Shown here: positions 1-10,197 of the stretch, one piece after another | How the letters are laid out: every line of letters starts with the position of its first letter | Numbering within the stretch: the stretch's first letter is position 1 | NCBI GenBank assembly: GCA_950022655.1 | Contig: OX465580.1 | Location: 95,002,797 to 95,066,796 of the forward strand | Direction of reading: 5' to 3' | From: Alentia gelatinosa | Lineage: Eukaryota > Annelida > Polychaeta > Phyllodocida > Polynoidae | Length of the DNA stretch: 64,000 nucleotides | Notes under the pieces: model-generated | The model's input: the letters and a program-made list of their open reading frames with translations, nothing else | What the model was told of the DNA's origin: nothing | Databases searched by the model: none | Position numbers and translations under genes: made by a program

Positions 1-1892
1 CATCCAAAAAAATCTAAATATAGGCACGGACATGAAGAACGTAAACCAAAACGTCGACCAACTAAAAAAAATAGGAAACGTGAGGGAGATGACCTCAAAC
101 TAAAAAAGGAAACTAGATCTGCATGGGAAGACTGCCCATCTGACATTAGTTCAAATTTGGCGGAGGTTATCCACATCGAAGATAATGTTCTTCATCTGGG
201 AAATGCCACGCCGGCAAAAGACAATGTTCTCCAGCTTGGAAAGACCACGCAGGCAAAGGATGATCTTCTCCAGCTGGGAAAGACCACGCAGGCGATAGAA
301 ACAAGAAAAGCAGTTTCATTGTTTAGTGTTGTACCACCGCAAGAAAAGAATGTGGTGGCTGAGGAAAATTTGCCGGACATCGAACCAGAAATCCCAAATA
401 TGCAAGCATCTTGTCCAGATAATAGTGGTGAAGCTTCCAAGGATGTACATACCAAGAGAGTAGCAGTGCTTCCCTCACAGTCAGACATAAGCAAGATGGT
501 TGAAAAACAGGTAAAAGAAATTCTTAGACCAGAATTTTTACGTGAAGTAAAGCAAGACTTTATCAAAGAGTTGTCCAACCTCACGGATGCCGTAAGGAAC
601 GATCTTGTATCAGAGATACGTGATTTGAAGACATCCTGTGATGGCGTTGGTGGCAAGCTCGTAAAGCTACTGGAGAGAGGACTGAACAATGACGAAAATA
701 CGACTGTAGGTAAATAACCTTTATTTCAATCACTAACACCTTGAGCGATTGTCCGTATGAAAGATCAACTTCGCTCTCATATAAAAACGCTTGTAGCTCT
801 TACTTACGTAAATTAAACAAGTTTGATCCAGTGTTTCCTCTAGCAAGTGCATTCCTTTAGAAGAACTATATAACGTTAATCGATGAATGAAATAGTGACA
901 ATATTTTCAAATATTAATGACAATATTAATCAATGTTACATTAATTATAAAGTATAATGACATCTATAAAGAGTTGATTGAACAGGTATTGTGTAAAATT
1001 ACCTCACTTCAATTGAACTTTGAGAGAACCTTTCATCTGTCTGTATTGAACTTTATGTGTCCTATTTTTCTTAACAGTGCTCTCAAACATGGTCGATCGT
1101 ATTGGCGAAGAACGACGACACTCTTCCTCAAGTCAACTATCCACCAATGTCATCGCCAGTGCAAAAACTTCGAGGTGTAGTGTCCCCATTGTGTCAAATG
1201 GATCTCAGGTCGGATCTGTGATCAGTGAGTTTTTTTAAACATTCACTATTAATCATGGTATTACATATGTTCTATTTTATCATTTTTTCCTCTGCCCATG
1301 CACTTAGTTGGCCATTCTGGATGGTATAACACAATGTCATTAACACCAAATACAGTTTTTTAGGTGATTGATTACCATCATTATTAAGTCCAATTAATAA
1401 AATAGCTATTCCTGATTCTCCGCATTGTTCATGAAAAATTAGTGGCACAATGTAATTTTAATTTATTTGACAAAGGAGTGAGTATTTGATTTGATACAAA
1501 CTAATAGGAGTATTTCAAAGTAAAAGTATGAATATGAAAACTAAATATATTGGAGGTAATCTTCATATATTGTTCTCTTATATGTTCAATTTGTTTGAAT
1601 TACTATAGTCGAAAGTCCGGACACTATAGAAAATCTGACAGAGGACCAAGAAGTGGATCCGACTGTAAAGGCCCTGCAGAAGACTGTCATGGCGGCTGAA
1701 CAAGCAGCAACTGAAATGAGGTCTCAAGAAAAGGAAGACAGTTCGCACACTGACAGCAATGGTGAACTAGATGATGGTGATGCTGACTTCCAACTTCCGC
1801 CAAAGAAGCGAAAACAGAAACATGATACGACAGCTGACTCTGAATCTTTTACTCCGCGAAAATCCTCACGCAAAACAAAAATCAAAAAGTAA
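1..1892 (+). CDS. 3' part of a three-exon host gene, lysine-rich nuclear-type protein
   Basis: I do not recognise the family. The reading frame is open from base 1, so the 5' part lies outside the window. Three exons join cleanly: up to 709 (donor GTAAAT), 1078-1224 (acceptor TTAACAG, donor GTGAGT) and 1609-1892 (acceptor ACTATAG, stop TAA). All junctions are phase 1 and the frame stays open throughout, which is strong evidence for a real spliced gene. The product starts with a very basic stretch (KKSK, KRRPTKKNRKRE), then carries three 13-residue repeats of the type DNVLQLGKTTQAK (bases 181-297). A probable helical segment rich in K, E and L follows (about 480-690). The C-terminal end is acidic and then basic, with PPKKRKQK resembling a nuclear localisation signal. 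A nuclear protein is inferred from composition only; no catalytic motif was seen. Confidence 0.75.
181..297 (+). repeat. 39-bp coding minisatellite, three copies
   Basis: Three consecutive 39-bp units encode 13-residue repeats (DNVLHLGNATPAK, DNVLQLGKTTQAK, DDLLQLGKTTQAI) inside the first visible exon. The unit is a multiple of three, so copy-number change would keep the reading frame. Confidence 0.8.
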
Positions 1893-2890
1893 AGTGTGCA
1901 AAGATGGGACTATAAGACTTTCAAGTCTTAAGAACGAACATTGTGCTATCACTGCAAAATCATTAGTTTACGATAATAATATGGATTCAGTGAAAAAAAA
2001 TTACAGCTGAAATTGTTTTTGGATCTAAATGAGAGAAAAAAAAAAAATTGCAAGTAGTTTTTTAAAACCAATAACAACGATGATAAAAATGGTTCAAATT
2101 TTCTCAATATCAACGCTCAGTTGAACAAGGGTGATTGTCAAACTGTACATTATGTTCAGTTTATTAACCACTGTAATCTATATTTATGTTAGTCAGGAAT
2201 TTTTGTTTGTTTGTTAATGTTATCATTTCTGTTTTAATATTTACCAGTAGCTAGAGCATTTTATTTTGATATTGTGTCCCTGTCGACTTTTCCTTTTCTT
2301 ATTTGACATTCTTCCTTTTGGAGATGATTTGATTACAGAGAGAACGAAGCGTGACTTTGTTTTATTCTGTTTCATATACTGTATGGCTATCTGTATATTC
2401 GTTATTTGTTTTTACGTTATTATGAACGATTACCGCAAGAGGGTGCTATGTGATTTTGCTGGCCTAGTTGAACAAGGCTGATTGTCAAACTACATTATGT
2501 TAAGTTTATTGACAACTGTTATCTATATTTATCTTAGTCAGGAATTTCTTTTGTTTGATTACGATATCATTTCTGTCGTGATATTTACCAGTAGCTAGAC
2601 CCTTTTATTATGATATTGTGTCCCTGTTGACTTTTCTTGTTCTGAGTTTGAAATCTTCCTTTTGAAGATGAATTGATAACAGAGAGAACGAAGCGTAACT
2701 TTATGTTTTATTAGGCTCCATATACTATGCATATCTGTATATTCGTTAATGTTTTTTACATTATTATGAACGATTGCCGCAAGAGGGTGCTATGTGATTT
2801 CGCTGGTTGAAAATCATTCATATGAAACTGTTGATCTTTTTGCTGGTCATAGAAGAGTGAAATACCTTCAATAAAAAACTATTTGAAGTA
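1893..2890 (+). other. Probable 3' UTR of the first gene, with AATAAA
   Basis: About 1 kb of AT-rich sequence follows the TAA stop and contains a canonical AATAAA at 2870-2875, a plausible end of the transcript. No further open frame fits the upstream exons. Most of it is made of two tandem copies of a roughly 347-bp segment. Confidence 0.5.
2121..2806 (+). repeat. Tandem duplication of about 347 bp in the 3' UTR
   Basis: The segment at 2121-2467 recurs at 2468-2806 in the same order and orientation. Shared landmarks are TTGAACAAGG, TTACCAGTAGCTAGA, GATATTGTGTCCCTG and GCAAGAGGGTGCTATGTGATTT. The copies differ at many single bases and short indels, so the duplication is not recent. Confidence 0.85.
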
Positions 2891-3167
2891 TATTACTGTT
2901 TGTTTTGTATAGAATCACATTATATTCATTTTCATAAAAAGAAAAATATTTAAAAACCCTATGAAAATTTTTCGAAGAGTATTATAAACTCTTCGTTCTT
3001 TAATTATTTTGTTTTTTCCTGTAGATATATATAATTCAACATAAACTAACCCATTATCTCCAAGTAAGATACACAGTTCCCCGCGTGAACTTTTATTCCT
3101 ATGTAGGATCAATCTTCCTGGCCCAAGATGATAGGTGATTATGTGAAAGGAGGTAACAACGAAAACA

Positions 3168-3173
3168 TTTATT
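3168..3173 (-). promoter_or_regulatory. Candidate polyadenylation signal of the HARBI1-like gene
   Basis: The minus strand reads AATAAA here, about 150 bases beyond the stop codon of the nuclease gene. No other feature is seen between 2890 and 3320. Confidence 0.4.
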
Positions 3174-3322
3174 AGTTTTACTCTTTTTTAATTTTAATAT
3201 ATGCTCTCATACAAAATAGTGTTATTTAGGAAGCTCTACTGTTCATACACAAATATCTTGATTACTTCAATAGTAAGGAGGATACATTGTTTCCATCTGT
3301 ACGAGTACATGTTATACAAAGA

Positions 3323-5584
3323 TTAAAACTGCAATTCGATAAAATTCCTTCGCACGATGGCATGATGACGAGCATTCCTGGGGACAGGATCTGGTGGTGG
3401 TGGACCTCTGTGACGGCGAACACGGGGGGCGTCACCGTCTGTTTCATCCATGGGTGGAATAGGAAGATTTTTATCCTTCGCCACATTGTGCAGAGCCATG
3501 CAGGCAACGATCACTTTTCCGGCTCTCTTTGGGGCGTGGTAGAGATAACCTGCCGAAGCATCTAGGCACCTGCAGGAATTAAGATTTACATTTAAACTTT
3601 TTATATATATATATGTAGCTAATAAGAAGAGACATCATACCGCTTATTAGGATATAAGCCACGAACAGTAGAGGGAGGTGCAGACGCCGCTGGGAACGTG
3701 GGAGTGAAGACATTTCGTGTAGACGAAACTCAACGTGTGGAGAGAGCGCTCTTCCCACCCCCCCCCCCCAACATCCTCACAACCACCCACCGCACCTGAG
3801 GACCGACTGCCTGAGAGATTAAGTAGCTGATTTATATATATATATATATATATAAATATATATATATATATTTATATTTTAAGTGATACAGAGAGTAATG
3901 GCCTAATACCGATATGGGTTAGGATGTAAATAGATTAATATAAATACAGACACATGTCAATACAGACACAAATGAAATTGAAAAACAGATTTTCATGTCC
4001 AGATAGGTATCAATTTGTGTAGCATGACATAGGTACATGTACTATCTTAATAAAATTTAAAGTGTGTCAGTTTCAGCCACAAGTTCATGGATATTATCTA
4101 CCTGAAGCGTTGTTTCAGTTGACCTATCGTTTGTTCCACGATCGCTCATGAACTTCTGTGCCAGCGATTATAATTTTCCTGAGCTTCTTTTGATGGATTT
4201 GCGACTGGTGTCAGTAGGAACGACCTTAATGGGTAACTGTAATGATAAAATAATACAATATTTTTAATTATTATAAAATGTATTACTTTTAATAAGGTAT
4301 TGTTATGAATACCATATTGATTAGGTTCTTATTTATGTTTGGATGAGATACTTCACTTAGATTTTATAGATCGTGACCCAACTTACCCGGAATCTCCTAA
4401 CAGGAAACAGTCACCCATTTCGCCATCCTCTCCGATGTCAGAGATGTTATCATGCCCAAATATGTACGCATCATTGCTCGAACCCGGCCAACAAGGATTC
4501 ACTCGTATGACTTTGCAGTTAGCATCAACGATTAGCTGGAAGTAAAACGTAAAGGTGTTTAATATGTGTTTGTAAATTTATATATTTAATTCTCCAATGT
4601 GCAATAAATAACAAGCATGTGTTATAGTTTGAATTTCAATGAAAGATTATTAATTTTATAGGTGAAGTTTGTATTTAATGCTAATCTTTAAGACATTATT
4701 AACGAGCAATTCAAACAAGGAACGATAGTTCTCTTAATAATACGTACCATCACATTTATACTGGCGAACCCCTTACGGTTGATGTATCCATCCTCATGAG
4801 GCGGTTGTCTTATCGCAATGTGCGTGCCATCGATGACCCCAATAACCCCGGGCTTTCCGAATTTCTCGTTAAATTCGCGTGACCCTTGGACTCTTGCTTC
4901 GGGCGTGAAGGGGAACATGATGTAGGGCTGCTGGCGTTGGTAAAAGAAGTTCGATACTTCTTTGATCGCTCGTGAAGCAGTACACTTATGCACCCCTTGA
5001 ACATCCGATACTACCCGCATGTTGCAACCAGTGGCGTAGTAGCGTAGGGCCAAACAGAACTGAAAAACAATTATATCCAGTTTATGTTTTTTACAGTGGC
5101 ACACTATTAGCCACAGAAAGGCATTTCATGAATGTGTGATAGCTTATATATAACCCTAACAAACCTCCACATGGACTTCAAGAATTACATGGTGTATATA
5201 TCTCTTAATAATTATAATACAGGTCTAACATTCGATTGTGAATTTAGCAGCAACCGAGACTGCAGATTATTGAGTCACCCAAAGCCTGGTGTACTAACCG
5301 AGGTCAGAGGTGTTTATTTAGCAATAAAGACTCTGTGTTGTGCTGACCTACTTAGATAGTTGAATACTGACGCGCTCCCTGATGCTTATTCCCCCACCAC
5401 GCTCATCGCCTTTTGTCGAACAAAAGCCGGATTCAGCAAATTCTCTGGCCAAATCCGTGACAGTTTCCTTATCCAGGCGATATCTCTCCAGGAACTTAGC
5501 ATCACTGAACTGGTCAAACGGATTTACCTGGTTAAAGAACTGCTTAGGCTGTGGCAGACGACGTGGTAAACCTTGACCTGCCAT
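3323..5584 (-). pseudogene. HARBI1-like: HARBI1/Harbinger-type DDE nuclease, five exons, one in-frame TGA
   Basis: Five minus-strand exons can be joined: 5584-5372, 5059-4748, 4535-4387, 4236-4102 and 3569-3323. Junction phases are consistent (0, 0, 2, 2). Acceptors are good CAG sites and most donors are standard (GTACGT, GTAAGT, GTAGAT); the first donor, GTCAGT, is weak. The product would be about 351 codons, the length of animal HARBI1. Exon 1 has the PFDQFSDAKFLERYRL helix region. Exon 2 has the YYATG and GVIDGTHI motifs (first Asp). Exon 3 has PGSSNDAYIFGHD (second Asp). Exon 4 has YPLRSFLLTP and AIVEQTIG (the Glu). Exon 5 is the conserved CMALHNVAKD end. The single lesion is TGA at 4146-4148, just before AIVEQ. 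It may be a transposon-borne transposase or a domesticated HARBI1. The TGA may be a real nonsense change, a polymorphism or a sequence error. Confidence 0.8.
3831..3876. repeat. (TA)n microsatellite in the last intron of the nuclease gene
   Basis: Imperfect TA repeat broken by AAATA and TTTATATTTT. The rest of this intron (3570-4101) is AT-rich, with a short poly-C run near 3758. Confidence 0.9.
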
Positions 5585-5779
5585 GGCGGTTTAATGACTG
5601 AATGGGAGTGCAGGAGGGGTTGGATTAGGTGGGGTGGGGGCTGTGACTCACTAGGCATGTGATTGGATGAGTTTAGGGCGGTTCATTTGAAAATCTTTGA
5701 AACTACGACAACTCTGGACTTGTCTGGGGTTATCGTTCGTTGTTGCCAGTTTTCATCAATTTGAGAAGGGTCAAAATGT

Positions 5780-6072
5780 TTAAATGCAACATAATTTGTC
5801 ATACAAATTTCCTAATTAACGAACGATAAATCATTTGAGGGTCAAACTGTCTTTATGCAACATGACATTAAGAAACATGACGAACGAATCCTCAAAGTAC
5901 GATAAATTAAGGAAGGTTTTTTATGCAACGTGATTTTTGGGGGTTTAAAAAATAACGCTCGTTGTTGGTCCTTTGCATTCACGAATGTTCTTTATGCAAC
6001 ACTAACGTTCGTTGTACACTTTCGTTATGGTTTTATTGTTCGTTCCCGGTTTATGCAACACCCCCCTGGAAT
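5780..6072. repeat. Harbinger-like subterminal repeat region (TTTATGCAAC motifs)
   Basis: The motif TTTATGCAAC, or a one-base variant, recurs at about 5788, 5852, 5921, 5990 and 6050, interspersed with ACGTTCGTTG/CGAACGA words on both strands. The last copy is followed by ACCCCCCTGG. On the minus strand this would read as an end GGGGGTGTTGCATAAA preceded by CCAG. Terminal and subterminal repeats of this type with CWG targets are known for some Harbinger transposons, and a Harbinger-type nuclease sits just next to it. I found no matching other end near 3.2 kb. Confidence 0.45.
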
Positions 6073-6349
6073 TTGTGCGACACTAACGCACATACTTTCG
6101 TTAGTACGTACGATAATTTTTTTGTCCCCAGGGGAATACCTGGAGGCAACATGCTGCTGTAGCCAGGGGAATGCCTGGAGGCATCATGCTGTTGTACTAA
6201 ATAAATAAATTAAAAAAATAGCACAGTGATCCCTGATTTGTAAGATAGATATATGCGTTGTACAAGACTTAAACTTCATCATATTCAATTCTTAGGAAAG
6301 TGACATACCGGTATGGGGTTTAGTTTTCGAGCCAAATTGTCCGATATTC

Positions 6350-6480
6350 CTTTAAATCCGTGGCCGCCTTGACCCAATACAGGGACATGTCTCTTACTCT
6401 CCTGCCTGACCTTCAACCTGCTTGGAGAGTGTTATGTCACAACCTCGAGGCCAATTTCCCTTTTCTTATGAGTCTTTCAA
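6350..6480 (-). repeat. Possible 3' LTR remnant of the first Gypsy element
   Basis: This segment (TAAATCCGTGGCCGCCTTGACC, then TTGGAGAGTG and AACCTCGAGGCCAATT) resembles 44985-45180 and, more weakly, 13500-13620. The same orientation at both ends of the element suggests LTRs, but TG...CA boundaries could not be fixed. Confidence 0.35.
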
Positions 6481-6665
6481 AGTTCAATGAAACAACTTGT
6501 ATCTAGATAGTCCCCTATCAACTAACCATAACTGTTATCTTTATTTAATGTTACTTTTAACATAACCAATAGCAAGTGTCAGAAATTTTAGTCTCTGAAA
6601 TAGAAAAGTCATTTAGTGACATAATCATTAAACTTTGTGGGGGCTTTTCTGGCTCTCATTGGCAT

Positions 6666-6960
6666 TCATCTTGGTGATGGTGCTATAGGCCTAGGTGGTG
6701 TACCAACCACCTGGGGTGGAACTCTGAATGGTTCCTTATGGTTAACTACATGATCCTCTGGTGGCATTGCTTTGGTTGGTGTATCAGCAACCACAGAGTG
6801 ATTTCCATCCTCAAGCATTATTTCCTTTAGTTTTTGCAGAATGACCACTCTCACCCCCAAAGAAGACATCCTTGATCACATGACAGCTTGTGTCTTCTTA
6901 GCAGTTCACCGTCATCCACATGGTTTGCCTAACCATTCATGGTAAACTCTAGCACTTTCG
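6666..6960 (-). pseudogene. Gypsy integrase remnant with large internal deletion
   Basis: Directly after RNase H, short pieces match the N-terminal zinc-binding part of Ty3/Gypsy integrases (VLEFTMNG, CDQGCLLWG, VRVVILQKLKE). They are followed at once by a proline-rich tail (VVGTPPRPIAPSPR) typical of the extreme C-terminus. The catalytic core of roughly 200 residues is absent, so the gene carries an internal deletion in addition to stops. Confidence 0.6.
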
Positions 6961-6976
6961 CTAGGATCCGAACTTT

Positions 6977-7714
6977 TCAGGTCACTTCCTTTATGACTCT
7001 AGTGTTGATTGGTAGTTTATCTGCATGGCTAAAGCACTTAACCTGAGCCTCCATGTTTTCTTTGGCTATGTCCACTGGTGCAGGACTCAGATAGGCAGCA
7101 TTGGCAGGATCCTCTGATCTTTTATACTTGACATTGTAGTTGTATGACATGAGGATTAGCTCCCACCTTTGCAACTCTAGAGCTGCCAAGGTTGGCACGT
7201 CTGTTTTCGGACCGAGTAGCTTTGTTAGTGGTTTATGATCTGTCAGTAATGTGAATGTTCTACCATAAAGGTATTTGTGAAATTTCTTCACTCCAAAGAT
7301 GATACCTAACTCTTCTCTCTCTATTGTTTCTCTCGGCTTTTGTCAGTGTGACGGATGCATAGGCTATCGGTCTCTTCTCTCCCTTGTCATTAATGTGTGT
7401 TAGCACCACCCCGACTCCATAAGGAGATGTGTCTGTAGCGAGCAGTAGCTTTTTGTTGAAATCATAGTGGGTTAGCACTGAGTCACTTGTAAGGGCATCC
7501 CTGACTTTGTTGACTGCCTGTTCGCACTCTGCTGACCACTTCCATGGTAGGTCATCCCGCAGCAGGTTGTTTACCAGAGCTAGGATGGTTGACAAGTCCT
7601 TAAGGAACCCACCATAGTAATTGATCATCCTGAGGAAGGTGTGGAGTTCCGGGATGCTTTCCAGTGCTTTCACCTCTTTCACCGCACAAACTTTGTCTGG
7701 TACGTGCCTATAGT
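6977..7714 (-). pseudogene. Gypsy RT connection and RNase H domain, frameshifted
   Basis: The piece nearest 7714 continues the reverse transcriptase (VPDKVCAVKEV, LHTFLRMINYYGGFL) and enters RNase H (LLLATDTSPYGVGVVL, IAYASVTLTKAE). A frameshift near 7320 moves the frame. The rest reads FHKYLYGRTFTLLTDHKPLTKLLG, the conserved TDHKPL region, through RWELILMSYNYNVKYK. The upstream side is cut at 7714 by an insertion, and the missing part of the enzyme resumes at 10198. Confidence 0.8.
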
Positions 7715-7722
7715 GCCGATTC

Positions 7723-8064
7723 TGCTGCAAAAACAATTTATCGGAAAGTGTCTGAATATTTCATAGAGTTTCAGTGAATTTCGTTCAAGTTTGTACCCTC
7801 TCCTTCAAAAAAATTGGGGGCAATTGCACACTTACTGTCTTCCACTGCCTGTTTCCTCCCCGAACATTCCGAATATCGTCAGTCATGCACCTGATAATTT
7901 GAACATCCTCTTCTATCAAAGATATGCCTGCCTGAAACTTCCCGATTTCTCTGATTTGTTTGTATCGTACAAGTTCAGCCAGGAACCAGCGAACGACTTG
8001 ATCGCACATCCGCACAGACAAGTAGCCACTGGAAACTGCGAAGTACCAATGAATGGATTCCAGA
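7723..8064. other. Unidentified left arm of the 2.48-kb insertion
   Basis: About 340 bases with overlapping short frames on both strands and no recognisable motif. I treat it as non-coding transposon sequence. Confidence 0.4.
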
Positions 8065-8080
8065 CATTGTTTACAATTGA
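8065..8080. repeat. Left target-site duplication of the truncated Penelope element
   Basis: CATTGTTTACAATTGA occurs here and again at 9400-9415, exactly flanking the Penelope fragment. Confidence 0.75.
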
Positions 8081-8782
8081 ACAACCCTGATCAATGCAAC
8101 CAAGAAGAAGAACAAAGACTCAAATGAGAAAACCTTCCTCATCTCCACATACAGACCAACTGGTAACGTGTTGGGAGAAGTGGTTGAGAACAACTGGGAC
8201 ATCTTGGGTAGATCCATAACCACGAAACAAATCCACAAGCGCAAGCTCGTGAAGGGATTCAGACGCCCAAAAAACCTGAAAGACCATCTGGTACGGGCGA
8301 AACTGAACGTGGGCACCGGCGTAGGCAAAAAAGTTAAACCCACAAAAAACGGAGCCACAAAGAATGAATGCAAGAAAAAGAATTGCAGATACTGTAAAAT
8401 GCTGGACAAAGAAGGTCAAATCACCTCCAAGTCCACAAAAAAGGTGCACATCACGAAAACCAAAGTCACCTGCAACAGTTCCAATGTGATCTACTGTCTA
8501 GAATGCAGTAGGTGCAACATGCAGTACGTTGGCCAGACCAAGAGAAAAATCAAGGAAAGGCTATACGAACACCTGAGGAACATCACCAAGGGAAGTACCC
8601 AAAACGATGTCCCCACACACTTTAACCAGTGTGACCATAAAGGATGCGAAGACGTAAAAGTCTATATCTTAGACTTCATCTTCAGCCATCCGGGCAGCAA
8701 AAGAGCAAAATTCAACTGGATTCACAGGCTCAAGAGCCAGTCCCCCTGGGGATTGAATACTATGGACAACCGGTATGGTTAG
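8081..8782 (+). pseudogene. Penelope RT/endonuclease C-terminus with GIY-YIG domain
   Basis: The frame is open from the first base of the insertion to the stop at 8782, about 233 residues. It contains KTFLISTYRPTG, NNWDILG, KLVKGFRRPKNLKDHLVRA, a cysteine pair region (CKKKNCRYC), then CNSSNVIYCLECSRCNMQYV and GQTKRKIKERLYEH. This is the GIY-YIG endonuclease of Penelope-like elements, ending in NTMDNRYG. It parallels the C-terminus of the 30-34 kb element (which ends NTMDSNYG), but is clearly a different subfamily. The reverse transcriptase core is missing. Confidence 0.85.
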
Positions 8783-9399
8783 GGATACTTAAACGCCACG
8801 TCGTAAAAATTTTCTCGTCTGATGCCACCAAATGGTTGGCGGAAGCGAAAAAATGTTTTACAAGAAATATATTCCCATAAAGTATCACCGACCCTACCAA
8901 ACAAGTAGCCAATCGGCCTCACCCACAGATCCAGAAAGTATCTGGACTCCTCCGCAACATTCTGCCCGTCAAAATACCCAAATCAGGTAATTCTGATGGC
9001 GCACCAACCCGTACATACCTTACGACACCTGACAAGAATTCAGTTAAGATTCGAAACCACAATACCAAAGCCTCAGCGGCGGGCGAACGCGAAGAGAAAA
9101 CATCTTCACGATTAAAAAGATTAAATTCTTGCCCACCGCCCCCCGTTAATGACCGGGCCCCCAAAAGGCCTAATGACCGCTCCGCGCGGCACGCGCCGAA
9201 CATTACCGAATACGCCGACAGCGGTTGGGTTGTGAGGCACACGGCGAAAAGCGTCATTAGCAACCAATAAGAGCGCCCGTACACGACGGCGCTCGACCAA
9301 TCAGATTGAGGCAACAGGAACAAAGCCTGAGCGGGCAGAGACTGCGATCGGCGTCATTGTGGTAGTTTTTACCGTTCGGTAAAGGCCCTGTCTTCCACG
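8081..9399 (+). mobile_element. 5'-truncated Penelope-like element with 16-bp target duplication
   Basis: The insertion begins within coding sequence, runs through the GIY-YIG domain and stop, and ends after about 600 bp of GC-rich 3' region. It is flanked by identical 16-bp repeats (8065-8080 and 9400-9415). The 3' region contains inverted CCAAT boxes (CCAATAAGAGCG, GACCAATCAGATTG) also seen behind the larger Penelope copy near 29.65 kb. 5' truncation and variable-length target duplications are usual for this class. Confidence 0.75.
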
Positions 9400-9415
9400 C
9401 ATTGTTTACAATTGA
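9400..9415. repeat. Right target-site duplication of the truncated Penelope element
   Basis: Identical 16 bases to 8065-8080. Confidence 0.75.
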
Positions 9416-10189
9416 TAATATATGGATTGCAAACAACGTCTATATGATACAGACTGCATGTTTTCCATGTTTTCCCAGTATATCTGAGTCATTGAATTTC
9501 ACATGAAAAATGTTTCCTTTATTTATCATGACCCCAACTGACATCCCTGATGTCAATATGGCAAGGTATCACAAACATAACACGCACATCGTAGTTAAAA
9601 CAATTAAAAGCCATGAATGGGTGCATTTCATTAAAAAGAAAAAAATCAGTATGCTTTTCGCACATGGAATACCCATTGATTTTGGCGGGAAAGTTTGAAC
9701 TTTGCACATAAATATATCGCGGAGTATTGGCTGTGAAAATTTCGGCTATTAACCAGAATTTTCAGAAACGTTCCGGTACATTCTGAAAAAAGTCTTGCAG
9801 AGAACTTCGGGATCGGTGGAAGAAGTGTTTTTAAGCAGACAAAACTTTTCGAAATTTCCAGACAGAAATTTTTTTGTGTGTGAGCGTCCTAAACTCACTG
9901 AAGTTTTTAGTGTCCTTTTCCACTGGGAATTTTAGTTCCGATTGGCGGGTTAGGGTTAGAAAAGGGTTGGGTAAGGGTTAGTGTTGAGCATATTTGACTA
10001 TAAACCAGTATAAATGCACTTTTCAAAGTTTTTACATCTAGAGGCTCAAGGCCAGCAAAACGGGGTAGGCTCAAGGTGTCAACAGGGTAGGCTCAAGGCG
10101 TCTACAGAAAGGCTCAAGGCATCCAGGGCTCAAATTGTCCTGGGCTCAAGGCGTCCATGAACCTTTCGGGTGATATTTGTGGATCGGTG
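9416..10189. other. Unidentified right arm of the 2.48-kb insertion
   Basis: About 770 bases without a credible gene. Short frames on both strands near 9510-9707 overlap each other and look like chance. Confidence 0.4.
10042..10162 (+). repeat. AGGCTCAAGGCGTC minisatellite
   Basis: Five to six imperfect units of about 20-25 bases built on GGCTCAAGGCGTC(T/C)A, at about 10042, 10070, 10092, 10112, 10128 and 10143. Confidence 0.75.
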
Positions 10190-10197
10190 GAATCGGC

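Larger units (their letters stand above)
7715..10197. mobile_element. 2.48-kb insertion in the Gypsy RT, probable DNA transposon
   Basis: The Gypsy RT frame stops at 10198 and resumes at 7714, so the stretch between is an insertion. Its ends are short inverted repeats: GCCGATTC at 7715-7722 and GAATCGGC at 10190-10197, with weaker similarity for some 30 bases inward. Flanking octamers CCTATAGT and CCTTAAGA agree at five of eight positions and may be an eroded 8-bp target duplication. No transposase was found. It contains a truncated Penelope element and a minisatellite. Confidence 0.55.

Noticed and set aside
192..689. 165-codon minus-strand frame opposite the first exon
   Set aside because: It is the shadow of the spliced + strand gene, whose exon phases and splice sites agree.
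8071..8449. Minus-strand frames opposite the Penelope fragment
   Set aside because: They are shadows; the + strand frame has clear Penelope RT/GIY-YIG homology.
9510..9707. Overlapping sense and antisense 62-codon frames
   Set aside because: Short, mutually antisense, and inside a transposon arm with no motif.
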